Notes under the pieces: generated by a model | Database searches by the model: none | What the model was told of the DNA's origin: nothing | What the model saw: the letters and a program-made list of their open reading frames with translations, nothing else | Shown here: positions 53,870 through 62,993 of the stretch, in pieces | How the letters are laid out: the number at the start of each line of letters is the position of its first letter | How positions within the stretch are numbered: the stretch's first letter is position 1 | NCBI GenBank assembly: GCA_963792855.1 | Contig: CAWBXZ010000018.1 | Span: 372,001-436,000, forward strand | Origin: SG8-40 sp963792855 | Lineage (GTDB): Bacteria; Pseudomonadota; Gammaproteobacteria; Burkholderiales; Eutrophovitaceae | Length of the DNA: 64,000 nucleotides | Direction of reading: 5' to 3' | Made by a program: the position numbers and the translations under genes

Positions 53870-54421
53870 TCAGTGCAGGTGCCTGCGCCGCAGGGGAATG
53901 GCGGGCAATTCTGCCGGTGCGGTTTCGCCTTCGCTGCGTCCTTTTTCCCAACGCCGGTCGAACATCTGGTTTACCAGATTGATTACCTGAGTGATTTCGG
54001 CATCGTCGAAATCACGTGACAGCACGTGCTGCAGGTCCTCCGTCATTCGCTGCCGGCGCGCGCGGTCGATCGATTCCGGCGACGGACCAACGAAGATGAC
54101 GTCGAATTCGTCGCGCCCATCCTCGTGATAGTAGGTGATATCAATTGGTGCGGCGTCTTCGCAATAGGAATTCAGCGCATCGAGCGCCTCGGCCAGAAGC
54201 TGCCTGAAGCTGCGCCCGACATCACCGGTCCAGCAAATTTCAATAACGCGTCGTTGGCGATCGAAGGCGATACCCGGCTCGTCCGGGTGAATGCTCCTGA
54301 CGTCAGCAAGGCTGTCCTCGTCGATGTAGTCCAGCAGCGGGCGCATTGCGGACTCCATCTGTTCCGCGGTGGTGCCCGCCCTTAACAGAATTGTTCCATG
54401 TACGTGTACTTCGACTCGCAT
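53870..54421 (-). CDS. DUF6806-like protein
   Basis: The start at 54421 (MRVEVHVHGT) gives 183 residues without a signal peptide. The sequence shows paired alpha/beta elements: LLDYIDEDSLADVRSIHPDE near 29, VIEICWTGDVGRSFRQLL near 58, then YYHEDGRDEFDVIFVGPS near 93. It resembles the DUF6806 family, of unknown function; I am moderately sure of that name. The C-terminal tail is charged and histidine/arginine-rich (RRRHLH). It seems monocistronic. Confidence 0.7.
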   Translation of the reverse strand: MRVEVHVHGTILLRAGTTAEQMESAMRPLLDYIDEDSLADVRSIHPDEPGIAFDRQRRVIEICWTGDVGRSFRQLLAEALDALNSYCEDAAPIDITYYHEDGRDEFDVIFVGPSPESIDRARRQRMTEDLQHVLSRDFDDAEITQVINLVNQMFDRRWEKGRSEGETAPAELPAIPLRRRHLH

Positions 54422-54802
54422 CGCGCTGCCCCGTCTTTCTCCGCAGGTAATTTTCCTGCAGTGAACTCTCTGCATGCACCGAAACAGGTGCTGTTCCGTA
54501 TGAATTTCTGGCCCTGAACTCCTTGCACGCTAGCCTGCCCGTGCCAGCTGTTCCGGGGGAACGTGGGAATTGTAACCCCTTGGGCCCGCGACGCCGAGAC
54601 GGCAGCCGGTTACGTCCCGTCCGCCGTGCACAAAGCGCAGGCTCCACAGGCCGGAACACGCACCTGCTTTCCCGTTCGATTGATCGTAATCGTCCCCCAG
54701 CAGGCGCGCTCCGTCATGACTGTCGACCCTGTGGGCAGATCGCGAGGCCCGTGTGGCGACGGGATCCGTCTGGTCGCCGGCCCGGTGGTCCAGCCACAGC
54801 AC
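54422..54802. other. 381-bp intergenic region
   Basis: No gene is confidently supported. A minus-strand ORF at 54610-54717 would encode 35 residues ending PACGACALCTADGT, with three cysteines in CxxCxxC, but it lacks a good start and any known family. The region probably contains the DUF6806 promoter. Confidence 0.4.
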
Positions 54803-56617
54803 TTAGCGGACATCTTCCGGAGAAAACGGTCTCGTATCGTCCTTGCGCCGCGATTCGCGGTCGGACTCGAAGATGCCTTGCAGTTCACGGGCTGCTTCGC
54901 GCGACGTTTGTATCAACTGCGTCTCATCGTGATACACGGCATGCTGGCGCTGTATCGTCCGCTCGTCATGGGAGCGGAAGGTAGTGACGGTGTCCTTTGC
55001 TTCCCAGGCGCTGATTCCTGTCGCGGCGAGCACGTTTTCCGCGAGCTCCAGTGAGGACACCAGGGTTTCCCGGATGATGTAGGCGACCTTGAGATCCATC
55101 AGTCGATAGGCATGGAAACGGTTGCGTGCCCTGGCGAAAATCTTCAGTTCGGGGAAGTGCTTTTTTACCGTCTCGGCGGTGCGCACCGACGCTTCGATGT
55201 CGTCGATCGCCAGCACGAATATTTTCGCCTCCCGCGCGCCGGCAGCATTGAGCAAATCCAGCCGTGAAGCATCGCCGTAATAGGCCTTGTTATTGCCGAA
55301 GCGCCGCACCACCTCGATTTGATCGCTGCTGATGTCAAGCGCGGTGAAGCCGATGCCGCGCGCTGCCAGTACCCGTGCAACCATCTGTCCGACCCTTCCG
55401 AATCCGGCGATGATGATCCGGTTTTCCGGTTCCTCGATCTTGTCAAAATTGTCTTCCGCACTGCCGCTTGCACGCCGCCGAAGCAGGTCTTCCACTGTCA
55501 TCGCCAACGGCGTGAGCGCCATCGAGACAATCACCGCGATCACCAGCGAACTGGCCAGCGCGGTTTCCATGATGCCGCTCTCGATGGCGACGGCGAAAAT
55601 GACAAAGGCGAACTCGCCGCCCTGTGACAGGGTCGCGGCAACACCGAGCGCAGAGCGGTTGTCCTGGCCGCTGAAGCGCGCAACGGCAAACAGCACCGCT
55701 GCCTTGATCAGCATCAGACCCAGCACCATTGCGGCAATGGTCGCGGGTTCGCTGATGATGAGGCCGAGATCGACGGACATGCCGACGGAGATGAAGAAAA
55801 GGCCTAACAGCAAGCCCTTGAACGGTTCGATATCGGCTTCGAGTTCATGGCGGTATTCGGAGTCTGCGAGCAGCATGCCGGCGAGAAAAGCGCCCAGTGA
55901 CATCGACAGGCCAACCGACGCGACACCCAGCGCCGTGCCGATCACGACCAACAGCGCGGCGGCGGTGAATATCTCCTTGATGCCACTGCCGGCGATCAAT
56001 CTGAACACCGGCCGCAGCAGGTAGCGTCCGCCGAATACGATGATGGCGATGACGGCGATGGCCTTGCCTGCCGCCAGCCAGGCCTCGATGCCGGCCGGCG
56101 TTTCCTCACCGCTGCCCAGCAGCGGTATCAGTGCCAGCAAGGGGATGACGGCGATGTCCTGGAACAGCAGGATGGCAAAGGAAGAGCGTCCCTTGCGCGT
56201 CGTCAGTTCGCCGCGCTCGGCCAGTGTTTGCAGGACAAAGGCCGTTGATGACATCGCGAGCGCAAAGCCGATGACGATCGCCGTGGAAACGGACAAGTCG
56301 AATGCGAGGCCGGTTGCGGCAATCAACGCTGCCGTGAGCGTGACCTGTGCGGTGCCAAGTCCGAAAACCGACTTGCGCAGCACCCAAAGGCGCGAGGGTT
56401 GCAGTTCCAGTCCAATGACGAACAGCAGCATGACGATGCCCAGTTCGGCAAAGTGCATGATGCTGTCGACCTCGCCGATGATTCCCAGTCCCGATGGACC
56501 GATCGCCACGCCAGCGGCCAGGTATCCCAGTACCGCGCCCAGCTTCCAGCTGCGAAACAGCGGCACGGCGATGACCGCCGCCGCCAGAAAGACAGCGCTT
56601 TGGGCGAGCGCATTCAT
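54803..56617 (-). CDS. CPA2-family cation:proton antiporter with RCK domain (KefB/KefC-like)
   Basis: The 604-residue protein has about thirteen transmembrane helices in the first 380 residues, including GFALAMSSTAFVLQTLAERGE near 117 and LFQDIAVIPLLALIP near 150, the CPA2 core with the ion-binding Asp of QDIAV. GEFAFVIFAV near 328 is also typical. A cytoplasmic RCK domain follows (IIIAGFGRVGQM near 398), the GSH/NAD-sensing part of Kef systems, then a long C-terminal tail. Glutathione-gated potassium efflux would fit the nearby glutathione reductase. No KefF/KefG ancillary gene is seen. Confidence 0.9.
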   Translation of the reverse strand: MNALAQSAVFLAAAVIAVPLFRSWKLGAVLGYLAAGVAIGPSGLGIIGEVDSIMHFAELGIVMLLFVIGLELQPSRLWVLRKSVFGLGTAQVTLTAALIAATGLAFDLSVSTAIVIGFALAMSSTAFVLQTLAERGELTTRKGRSSFAILLFQDIAVIPLLALIPLLGSGEETPAGIEAWLAAGKAIAVIAIIVFGGRYLLRPVFRLIAGSGIKEIFTAAALLVVIGTALGVASVGLSMSLGAFLAGMLLADSEYRHELEADIEPFKGLLLGLFFISVGMSVDLGLIISEPATIAAMVLGLMLIKAAVLFAVARFSGQDNRSALGVAATLSQGGEFAFVIFAVAIESGIMETALASSLVIAVIVSMALTPLAMTVEDLLRRRASGSAEDNFDKIEEPENRIIIAGFGRVGQMVARVLAARGIGFTALDISSDQIEVVRRFGNNKAYYGDASRLDLLNAAGAREAKIFVLAIDDIEASVRTAETVKKHFPELKIFARARNRFHAYRLMDLKVAYIIRETLVSSLELAENVLAATGISAWEAKDTVTTFRSHDERTIQRQHAVYHDETQLIQTSREAARELQGIFESDRESRRKDDTRPFSPEDVR

Positions 56618-56779
56618 TGGGGTGACGAAGCGTTTCCGGTCTCAGGCATGGTGGGGAATCGCCGACAACCAGGCACGACGCCGCGAGCCATGACGGCAGG
56701 GCGGCCACCTGCGCTGAGGGCGGGATGCGGTTTCGGATAGGGGCGGATCAAATCGCAGTCTGTCTAGATTACGGCCTGT

Positions 56780-57127
56780 TTAGACTGCGGCGACGACGCG
56801 TATTTCGACCCGGTACTTCGGGTGTGCAAGTTTCGACTCCACGCAGGCGCGTGCCGGTGGATGGTCTTTCGCAACCCACATGTCCCATACCCCATTCATT
56901 TCGTTGAAATCCTGGATATCGGAAAGCCAGATGGTAGCCATGAGAATTTTCGATTTATCGCTGCCGGCTTCTTTCAGATATGCGTCGATCTTGTCGAGTA
57001 TCTGGCCTGTCTGGCCCCCGACGTCAGTGTTGGTGTCATCGGCGACAATGCCTGCGGTGTAGACGGTGTTGCCATGTATCACCACCTGGGACATGCGGGG
57101 GCCGGTATGCAGGCGCTTGATGCTCAT
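56780..57127 (-). CDS. RidA-family protein
   Basis: The 115-residue protein has the YjgF/YER057c/UK114 fold: MSQVVIHGNTVYTAGIVADD near 12 and the catalytic arginine R93 in PPARACVES, with the later VEI element near 107. Arg-containing members deaminate reactive enamine/imine intermediates such as 2-aminoacrylate. It is 46 bp upstream of the Nramp-like gene on the same strand. The start has AAAGGAAAG upstream. Its exact substrate is not predictable, since many RidA subfamilies differ from the archetype. Confidence 0.92.
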   Translation of the reverse strand: MSIKRLHTGPRMSQVVIHGNTVYTAGIVADDTNTDVGGQTGQILDKIDAYLKEAGSDKSKILMATIWLSDIQDFNEMNGVWDMWVAKDHPPARACVESKLAHPKYRVEIRVVAAV

Positions 57128-57173
57128 TGTGTCTTTCCTTTCGGTTGTCGAGGGTTTGCAGTCAGATCCGGGT

Positions 57174-58574
57174 TCAGTTCATGAAGAATTTGCGATATTC
57201 GCTCATGATGACAAACGCCGTGATGACGAACGCGCCGATCCACAGCAAGAACGTCATCAGGTGCGTGGCGCGCATTTCCTTAGGCATGAAGCGCTGCACC
57301 AGATAGACGGTACCGATGGAAATGATCGGAAGCGTCCATGCCTGAGCCGTTCCGCCCCATTGCACCATCGCCACCGGCTGTTCGCCAAAAATGAAGTAGA
57401 AGGCGACGGGGATGACGGTCAGGATGATGATGAAGCGGTCGCGCCAGCGCGTGCGCGCTTCATAGTCGTCGTGTTTGTACACGCCGAAGACGCGCATGAA
57501 GTCGGCGCACATGCGCGAGTGGCCGGCGGTGGAGGCAAATACGGTGCCGTACAGCACGATGATCGCACCCGGATAGAACACCCACTTCGCCCATTCGCCC
57601 AGCGTCTGTGTGTAGATGTTGGACAGCACCGGGATCATGTCGCTGGTGCCGGGCACCTGGCCCATGCTGTGGAGAATGCCGGCGCCGAGCAAGTAGAACG
57701 CGACCGTGGCAACCGTGTAGATGATCATCGAGAAGACCACATCGAAGTGCATCACGCGCATCCAGCCGCGGGCGCGGCGGCGCCACGCTTCGCTGTCCTC
57801 GTGCGGTCCGGTATAGCGGGCATAGCCTTTCTCGACGCACCAGTAGGTGTACATGTACAGCTCGGTCGCCCCCACGCCAGTGATGCCGAATGTGGCGAGT
57901 GCAATGGCAAGGCCGGCATCGGGAAGTTCGAAGGTGAATCCCTGCCAAACGTCGCCCCAGCTGAAAAACTCGGGCATGCGGGTCAGTACCACTGCCGCGA
58001 GCAGGGTGATCAGCGTGAACAGGCCGACCTTGAGCATCGCCAGACGTTCGATGCGCTGGTAGGCGCCGCCCAACAGCAGCAGCAGTGTCAATGCGAAAAA
58101 GGCCAGAACCCACCACACGACGTCAACGCCGGTAATCAGTTTCATGGCCTGTGATACGCCAATAAACATCGCCGCGATCTGGAACAGCGTGATCAGCACC
58201 ATCGCCGCCCAGGCCCACAGCACCCAGTTCACGCGACCGATCTTGCCGGGTATGCGGTTGAATGCCGCAAGACCCGTTTCACCCATGATGATGGTGTAAC
58301 GGCCGAGGAACGCTTGCACAACCGCCTTGATCAGGCAGCTGAATACGATCAGCCACATCACCGTGTAGCCGACCTTGGCGCCGAGCGTGGTGGTGGCAAT
58401 CAGTTCGCCCGAGCCGACAATGGACGCCGAGAGAATGATCCCGGGCCCGATCTTCTTGACAATGTCGCGCACCGCCTGGGGCGGTTCCATGACATGGGAA
58501 GGATCGAGTTGATACGGATCGAAATGGCCTTTTTCGACTTGCTGCACTTCCTGCCGCGCGGATGGCTCGCTCAT
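57174..58574 (-). CDS. Non-canonical Nramp-family transporter
   Basis: The 466-residue membrane protein has about eleven helices with the Nramp (LeuT-type) topology and a strong AGGAGGGG before its start. The canonical metal-binding motif of TM1 (DPGN) is replaced by GSGE (ASIVGSGELIATTT near 51), and the TM6 MPH motif is replaced by GATE (GVGATELYMYTYW). It is therefore an Nramp-related protein whose substrate may not be Mn or Fe. An acidic N-terminal tail precedes TM1. The neighbouring RidA gene downstream might be co-transcribed. Confidence 0.85.
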   Translation of the reverse strand: MSEPSARQEVQQVEKGHFDPYQLDPSHVMEPPQAVRDIVKKIGPGIILSASIVGSGELIATTTLGAKVGYTVMWLIVFSCLIKAVVQAFLGRYTIIMGETGLAAFNRIPGKIGRVNWVLWAWAAMVLITLFQIAAMFIGVSQAMKLITGVDVVWWVLAFFALTLLLLLGGAYQRIERLAMLKVGLFTLITLLAAVVLTRMPEFFSWGDVWQGFTFELPDAGLAIALATFGITGVGATELYMYTYWCVEKGYARYTGPHEDSEAWRRRARGWMRVMHFDVVFSMIIYTVATVAFYLLGAGILHSMGQVPGTSDMIPVLSNIYTQTLGEWAKWVFYPGAIIVLYGTVFASTAGHSRMCADFMRVFGVYKHDDYEARTRWRDRFIIILTVIPVAFYFIFGEQPVAMVQWGGTAQAWTLPIISIGTVYLVQRFMPKEMRATHLMTFLLWIGAFVITAFVIMSEYRKFFMN

Positions 58575-58784
58575 GATCCCCTCCTGTCCCCGTTCACTGC
58601 GGGTGTGCTATTGCCGGCGGGCCGGGGCGACCTGTCCTGACCGCCGCATCTACCGCCGTGTCGCACGACGTTATCACAGCGCCCAGGCGCCCGCATGTGA
58701 AACCTGCGGATGACTTGCCCCGCCAGGGCGCGCGCGGGACCGGTCAGCATCCGGGCTGGCCTGAGCCCGGGGAGTCGGCCGGGG

Positions 58785-60152
58785 TCAGGCTGCGGCGTCG
58801 CGCGCGTTGCGCATCGTGACCATTTCTTCCGCGGCGGTCGGATGGATCGCCACCGTGTCGTCAAAATCCCGTTTGGTTGCGCCCATCCGGACCGCAATGG
58901 CGAAGCCCTGCATCATCTCGTCGGCACCGAGCCCGATGACATGGCAGCCGACAATGCGTTCGTCCGGGCCCGTGACAACCAGCTTCATCGTGCAAGCAGG
59001 TTTGCGTTTGGTAAACGCGTAATGCATTGGCGTGAATCGGGTTTCGTACACCTTGACATTGTCGACCCCGAACTGCCCGATTGCCTGCTCTTCCGACAGC
59101 CCGACCGTTCCGATCGGCGGGTGGCTGAAAATGACGGTCGGGATGTTTTCGTAGACGAGATGGCGATCGGTCATGCCGCCAAACAAACGATCGGCGAGAC
59201 GGCGGCCGGCAGCGATGGCGACGGGGGTCAATTCGTATTTGCCGATGACATCGCCGATGGCGTAGACGCCGGCAACAGAGGTTTGCTGGAAGTGATCAAC
59301 CCCTATCGTTCCGTTTGCGTTCAGTTCCAGCCCTGTGTGTTCGATGCCGATCCGGTCCGTGTTCGGCCGGCGCCCTATGGCCCAGATCAGGGTATCGACG
59401 CCGTCGATCGTTTCGCCGTTGCCGAGTTCGACGAGCAGCCCGGCGTCGCGTTTCTGAACGTCCATGACCGTAACATGGCGAACGATGCGCACGCCGTCGG
59501 CTTCCATCTGCTGCATCAATTCATCGCGCAAGGTCTTGTCGAAATGGCGCAAAAAATGATCGCGGCGCAGCGCCAGGGTGACTTCGGCGCCGAGGGCGCG
59601 CAGCAAGCCGCCGAATTCGACCGATACGTATCCCGCACCCACGACCACGACACGTTTCGGCTGGGACTCGAGTTCGAAGAAACCGTCGGACGTAATCCCC
59701 AGTTCCGCACCGGGGATCGCCGGAAGCACCGGGCGGCCGCCCACCGCAATCACGATGTGGTCGGCCGTGTACTGTTCGCCGTCGGCTTCGACAACACGCG
59801 GTTCGACGAAGCGCGCGAACGAACGCACAACATCGATCTTGTTATTGCTCAGGCCACGCTCGTAAATGCCGTTCAGCCTCTGGATGTAGGCATCGCGGCG
59901 TGATTTCAGCTCGGCCCAGTTCAATGTGCCGGTGTGGGCTGCGAAACCGTAATCGGCGGCTTCCTCAACCGCCTCGTTGAGACTGGCTGCGGTCCACATG
60001 ATTTTTTTCGGCACGCAGCCGACGTTGACGCAGGTGCCGCCCATGCGCCCGGCCTCGAAAAGCGCCACCCTGGCACCGTAAGACGCGGCGCGATTGGCTG
60101 TTGCAACGCCGCCGCTGCCACCGCCGATGACCAGCAGATCGTATCGTTTCAT
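58785..60152 (-). CDS. gor: Glutathione-disulfide reductase
   Basis: The start at 60152 (MKRYDLLVIGGGSGG) gives 455 residues. The FAD-binding GGGSGG opens the protein and the redox disulfide is C41-C46 (CVNVGC). The NADP-binding second Rossmann fold is GAGYVSVEFGG near 176, with basic residues RRDHF near 199 favouring NADPH. The active-site His-Glu is H437/E442 (HPTAAEE). It regenerates reduced glutathione. Open frame further upstream is not homologous. It neighbours the GST/HAD cluster. Confidence 0.95.
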   Translation of the reverse strand: MKRYDLLVIGGGSGGVATANRAASYGARVALFEAGRMGGTCVNVGCVPKKIMWTAASLNEAVEEAADYGFAAHTGTLNWAELKSRRDAYIQRLNGIYERGLSNNKIDVVRSFARFVEPRVVEADGEQYTADHIVIAVGGRPVLPAIPGAELGITSDGFFELESQPKRVVVVGAGYVSVEFGGLLRALGAEVTLALRRDHFLRHFDKTLRDELMQQMEADGVRIVRHVTVMDVQKRDAGLLVELGNGETIDGVDTLIWAIGRRPNTDRIGIEHTGLELNANGTIGVDHFQQTSVAGVYAIGDVIGKYELTPVAIAAGRRLADRLFGGMTDRHLVYENIPTVIFSHPPIGTVGLSEEQAIGQFGVDNVKVYETRFTPMHYAFTKRKPACTMKLVVTGPDERIVGCHVIGLGADEMMQGFAIAVRMGATKRDFDDTVAIHPTAAEEMVTMRNARDAAA

Positions 60153-60328
60153 TACTTTCCCAAGCCGGTGTCCGTAAAAAGGCGCAGTATAAACAACGGC
60201 AGGGTGGAAACAACGCGGGCGTACCAACAATACTGATGCAGAAAGGCGCAGGGTATTGCAGCGGGCGGGCGAACAGCAGAGCCATCCGGTCTGCGGGGTA
60301 GAGCGATTCGAACCGAAAGGTGAGGTGT

Positions 60329-61378
60329 ATGAGACACGCGATGGTGGCGGGCGCGACCGGGGTGACCGGTCGTTACCTGACGCAGCACCTGATCGACAGC
60401 GCTCGCTGGCGCGTCACGGCCTTGTCGCGGCGCGAGCCGGAGCTGGCGGGAGAATTCCGCCATGTCGCGGTGGATCTGCTTGATTCCGGCGACTGCCGGG
60501 CGAAACTCGCTTCGCTGCGGGACGTCACGCACCTGTTCTATGCCGCCTATCTCGATTTGCCGGACCCGGGCGAACTCGCCGAGGTCAATTTGCGCATGTT
60601 GCGCAATCTGGTCGAAACGGTGGCATCCGTTTCACCGTCGCTCGAGCACGTTCACCTCGTCGAGGGTACAAAGTGGTACGGCAGCCACCTCGGTGCATTC
60701 AGGACGCCGGCAAAGGAAAGTGATCCGCGCCCGGTCGCCGAGCCTTTCTTGTATTACGCCCAGCAGGATTGGCTCGAGGCGTTTCAGCAAGGACGGCAGT
60801 GGACCTGGTCGGCCATCCGTCCGCACACGATCTGCGGATTCTCGGCAGGCAGTCCGATGAATCTGATCATGGTCATTGCGGTGTACGCTGTCATTTGCAG
60901 GGAACTGGGGTTGCCCCTTTCGCAGCCGGGCGCGCCCGGCAACTACCATGTTCTTTATCAGGCCACAGATGCGGGACTGCTGGCGCGCGCAATCGAGTGG
61001 ATGTCCACCAGCGAACAATGCCATAACCAGGCGTTCAACGTGACCAACGGCGACCTGTTTCGGTGGGAGTACCTGTGGCCGCGTATTGCAGACTTCTTCG
61101 GTCTCGAAGTCGGTCCGCAGCGCCATTTCTCACTGCAAACCTTCATGTCGGACAAGGCACCGGTTTGGGACCGCATCACGGAAAAATACAATCTCAAACC
61201 CTACCGGTTCGAGGAACTCGTTGCCTGGAAATTCGGCGATTTCGTGTTTTCGACGCAGTGGGATGTCATTTCCGATTGCGGCAAGGCGCGCCGCGCCGGC
61301 TTTTGCGAAACGGTCGATACGGAGGAAATGTTTCTGACGCTGTTCGCCGAACTCAGGCGCGAGAAAATCATCCCCTGA
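60329..61378 (+). CDS. PRISE-like SDR family reductase
   Basis: The 349-residue protein starts with GATGVTGRYL (Rossmann loop 8-17). It carries the PRISE (progesterone 5-beta-reductase/iridoid synthase-like) catalytic pattern: the Lys of VEGTKWYG (K115) and the Tyr of EPFLYYAQQDWL (Y142 or Y143). NVTNGDLFRWEYLWPRIADFFG near 232 is the typical helix-strand of PRISE proteins. They reduce C=C bonds of enones with NADPH. The natural substrate here is unknown. The start is preceded by GAAAGGTGAGG. Confidence 0.85.
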   Translation: MRHAMVAGATGVTGRYLTQHLIDSARWRVTALSRREPELAGEFRHVAVDLLDSGDCRAKLASLRDVTHLFYAAYLDLPDPGELAEVNLRMLRNLVETVASVSPSLEHVHLVEGTKWYGSHLGAFRTPAKESDPRPVAEPFLYYAQQDWLEAFQQGRQWTWSAIRPHTICGFSAGSPMNLIMVIAVYAVICRELGLPLSQPGAPGNYHVLYQATDAGLLARAIEWMSTSEQCHNQAFNVTNGDLFRWEYLWPRIADFFGLEVGPQRHFSLQTFMSDKAPVWDRITEKYNLKPYRFEELVAWKFGDFVFSTQWDVISDCGKARRAGFCETVDTEEMFLTLFAELRREKIIP

Positions 61379-61541
61379 GCAGGCGGGGGTCCCGCAGTAA
61401 TGCCCGCGTATGCGACCGTGCCGTTCGGGTGACACGGGCAGACCGGACGCCCCGGCAGGGGTTGTTCTTTTCAGACCGCCTCCCGGCTTCGTGAACGCGA
61501 CCGCGTGCCGTATTGTGGACAGACAGGTGTTCCCGGCGCTA

Positions 61542-61567
61542 TAGTGAGTCGGTCAACTAACTCACTA
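61542..61567. promoter_or_regulatory. 26-bp TetR-type palindromic operator
   Basis: TAGTGAGT-N10-ACTCACTA is a perfect 8-bp inverted repeat about 85 bp before the TetR start. A TATAGT hexamer (61540-61545) overlaps its left arm. It is a strong candidate operator for autorepression of tetR and the following genes. Confidence 0.7.
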
Positions 61568-61651
61568 CACAGCCCTTCGCCTCGATTGCCCGCGAGGCGG
61601 AAGCGGGGGCCGGGTGCAACAGACAACGCGTTTCATGCCGGGAAGCTGTCG

Positions 61652-62209
61652 ATGCCAAGAATCAGTGACAAGCGCGGGCGCCTTGTAAAGGCGGGGCGCC
61701 AGCTCATTCACAGCAAGGGGTTCGATGCCACCTCGCTGTCGGATATTGCCCATGCCTCCGGCGTGCCACTAGGCAACGTTTATTACTATTTCCGCACCAA
61801 GGAAGAGTTGCTCGATGCCGTGGTGGGCGAGCAGGAGGATGAATTCCGGGCGCGCGTGGCGCGCTTTGAAAAGGAGGGCACTCCGCAAGCGCGCCTGCTC
61901 GCTTTTCTCGATTCGGTCATCGAGTCGCGCATGAGTATCACCCGCCATGGTTGTCCGGTCGGCAGCCTCTCCCAGGAAATGAACAAGCGGGGAGGTGCGT
62001 CACGGGCAAGAGTCAATCAACAACTGATCGCACGCGCACAGTGGGCGTCGAACCAGTTCCGCGAGATGGGGCGTGCCGATGCGCAGGAGCTCGGCGTGTG
62101 GCTGACGGGTTCGGTCCAGGGAGTCATCCTGATGGCAAACGCGCTCGGCGATCCGGCGGTAATCGAAAGGCAGATCAGCCAGCTCAAGGCCTGGGTGCAG
62201 CGGTTCTGA
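61652..62209 (+). CDS. TetR/AcrR-family transcriptional regulator
   Basis: The start at 61652 (MPRISDKRGRLVKAG) gives 185 residues. The helix-turn-helix is ATSLSDIAHASGVPLGNVYY at 26-45, ending in the canonical YYYFRTKEEL. The C-terminal ligand domain (50-185) is helical and includes a single Cys (HGCPVGSLSQEM near 100), a place where some TetR regulators sense electrophiles; that role is speculative. It lies 63 bp before the HAD gene, so it probably represses the HAD-GST-GST transcript from the palindromic operator. Confidence 0.9.
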   Translation: MPRISDKRGRLVKAGRQLIHSKGFDATSLSDIAHASGVPLGNVYYYFRTKEELLDAVVGEQEDEFRARVARFEKEGTPQARLLAFLDSVIESRMSITRHGCPVGSLSQEMNKRGGASRARVNQQLIARAQWASNQFREMGRADAQELGVWLTGSVQGVILMANALGDPAVIERQISQLKAWVQRF

Positions 62210-62272
62210 CAAGGCCGGGCCCGGAAACGTCAGTCGCGCTTGAACCAACCAGTGGAAGAAAGAGGTTACCCA

Positions 62273-62944
62273 ATGAAGTCAGTTCTGTTATTCGATGTGA
62301 ATGAATCGCTACTGGACCTCGGTGCGCTTGCGCCGCATTTCGAGCGTGTGTTCGGCGACGGCGAGGTCTTGTACCAGTGGTTCGGCCAGGTGTTGCAAAC
62401 GGCGATGCTGACGGTGATCCTGCAGCAGTACAGCGATTTCGCCAAGGTCGGGCGTAGCGCCCTGGATATGATGGCTGAGAAACACAGCGTTTCGCTGACC
62501 GACGACGACCGCACGAAGATACTTGGCGGCATGCGCACCCTGCCGCCGCACCCGGATGTCCTGGCCGGGTTCGAGAAATTTCGCAGCGCCGGTTATCGGA
62601 TGGCGTCATTGACCAATTCACCGCCCGCTGTTGCGCAAGCCCAGTTGGAAAACGCAGGTATCGCACCGTTTCTCGAGAAAATCATCTCCGTTGACGAAGT
62701 GAAGAGCCTCAAGCCGGCAGCCAGCGTCTATCACCATGCGGCGGGGGTCATGGGAGTCGATCCCGCGCAAACGCGTCTCATTGCTGCGCATGCCTGGGAT
62801 GTCACGGGCGCAATGGGTGCCGGTTGCAAGGCGGCGTTTATCGCCCGCCGCGGGATGGTGCTCAATCCCCTGTTTGCGCCGCCCGACGTTGTGGCGCCTG
62901 ACCTGATTCAGGTGGCGGATCGGATCATTGCGGCGGAAGCATGA
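62273..62944 (+). CDS. Haloacid dehalogenase type II-like protein
   Basis: The start at 62273 (MKSVLLFDVNESLLDL) is preceded by AGAGG. The 223-residue protein has nucleophile D8 in FDVNESLLD, the type II haloacid dehalogenase signature. Then come ASLTNSPPAV (motif II), a Lys in VDEVKSLKPA (motif III) and AAHAWDVTGAMGAG near 172 (motif IV with Asp). It would hydrolyse 2-haloacids such as L-2-chloropropionate, or other phosphate/halide esters. It lies 49 bp before a GST gene, with TetR just upstream. Confidence 0.88.
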   Translation: MKSVLLFDVNESLLDLGALAPHFERVFGDGEVLYQWFGQVLQTAMLTVILQQYSDFAKVGRSALDMMAEKHSVSLTDDDRTKILGGMRTLPPHPDVLAGFEKFRSAGYRMASLTNSPPAVAQAQLENAGIAPFLEKIISVDEVKSLKPAASVYHHAAGVMGVDPAQTRLIAAHAWDVTGAMGAGCKAAFIARRGMVLNPLFAPPDVVAPDLIQVADRIIAAEA

Positions 62945-62993
62945 AGCAGGACGCACAGTTTGCAGTATTGGTGACACCGAACGAGGAAGCTGA

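Noticed and set aside
54610..54717. 35-residue minus-strand ORF ending PACGACALC
   Set aside because: Cysteine spacing is suggestive of metal binding, but there is no convincing start site, no known family and no conservation evidence.
57066..58154. 362-residue plus-strand open frame over RidA and Nramp genes
   Set aside because: Antisense to two well-supported genes; histidine- and aspartate-rich without fold signature.
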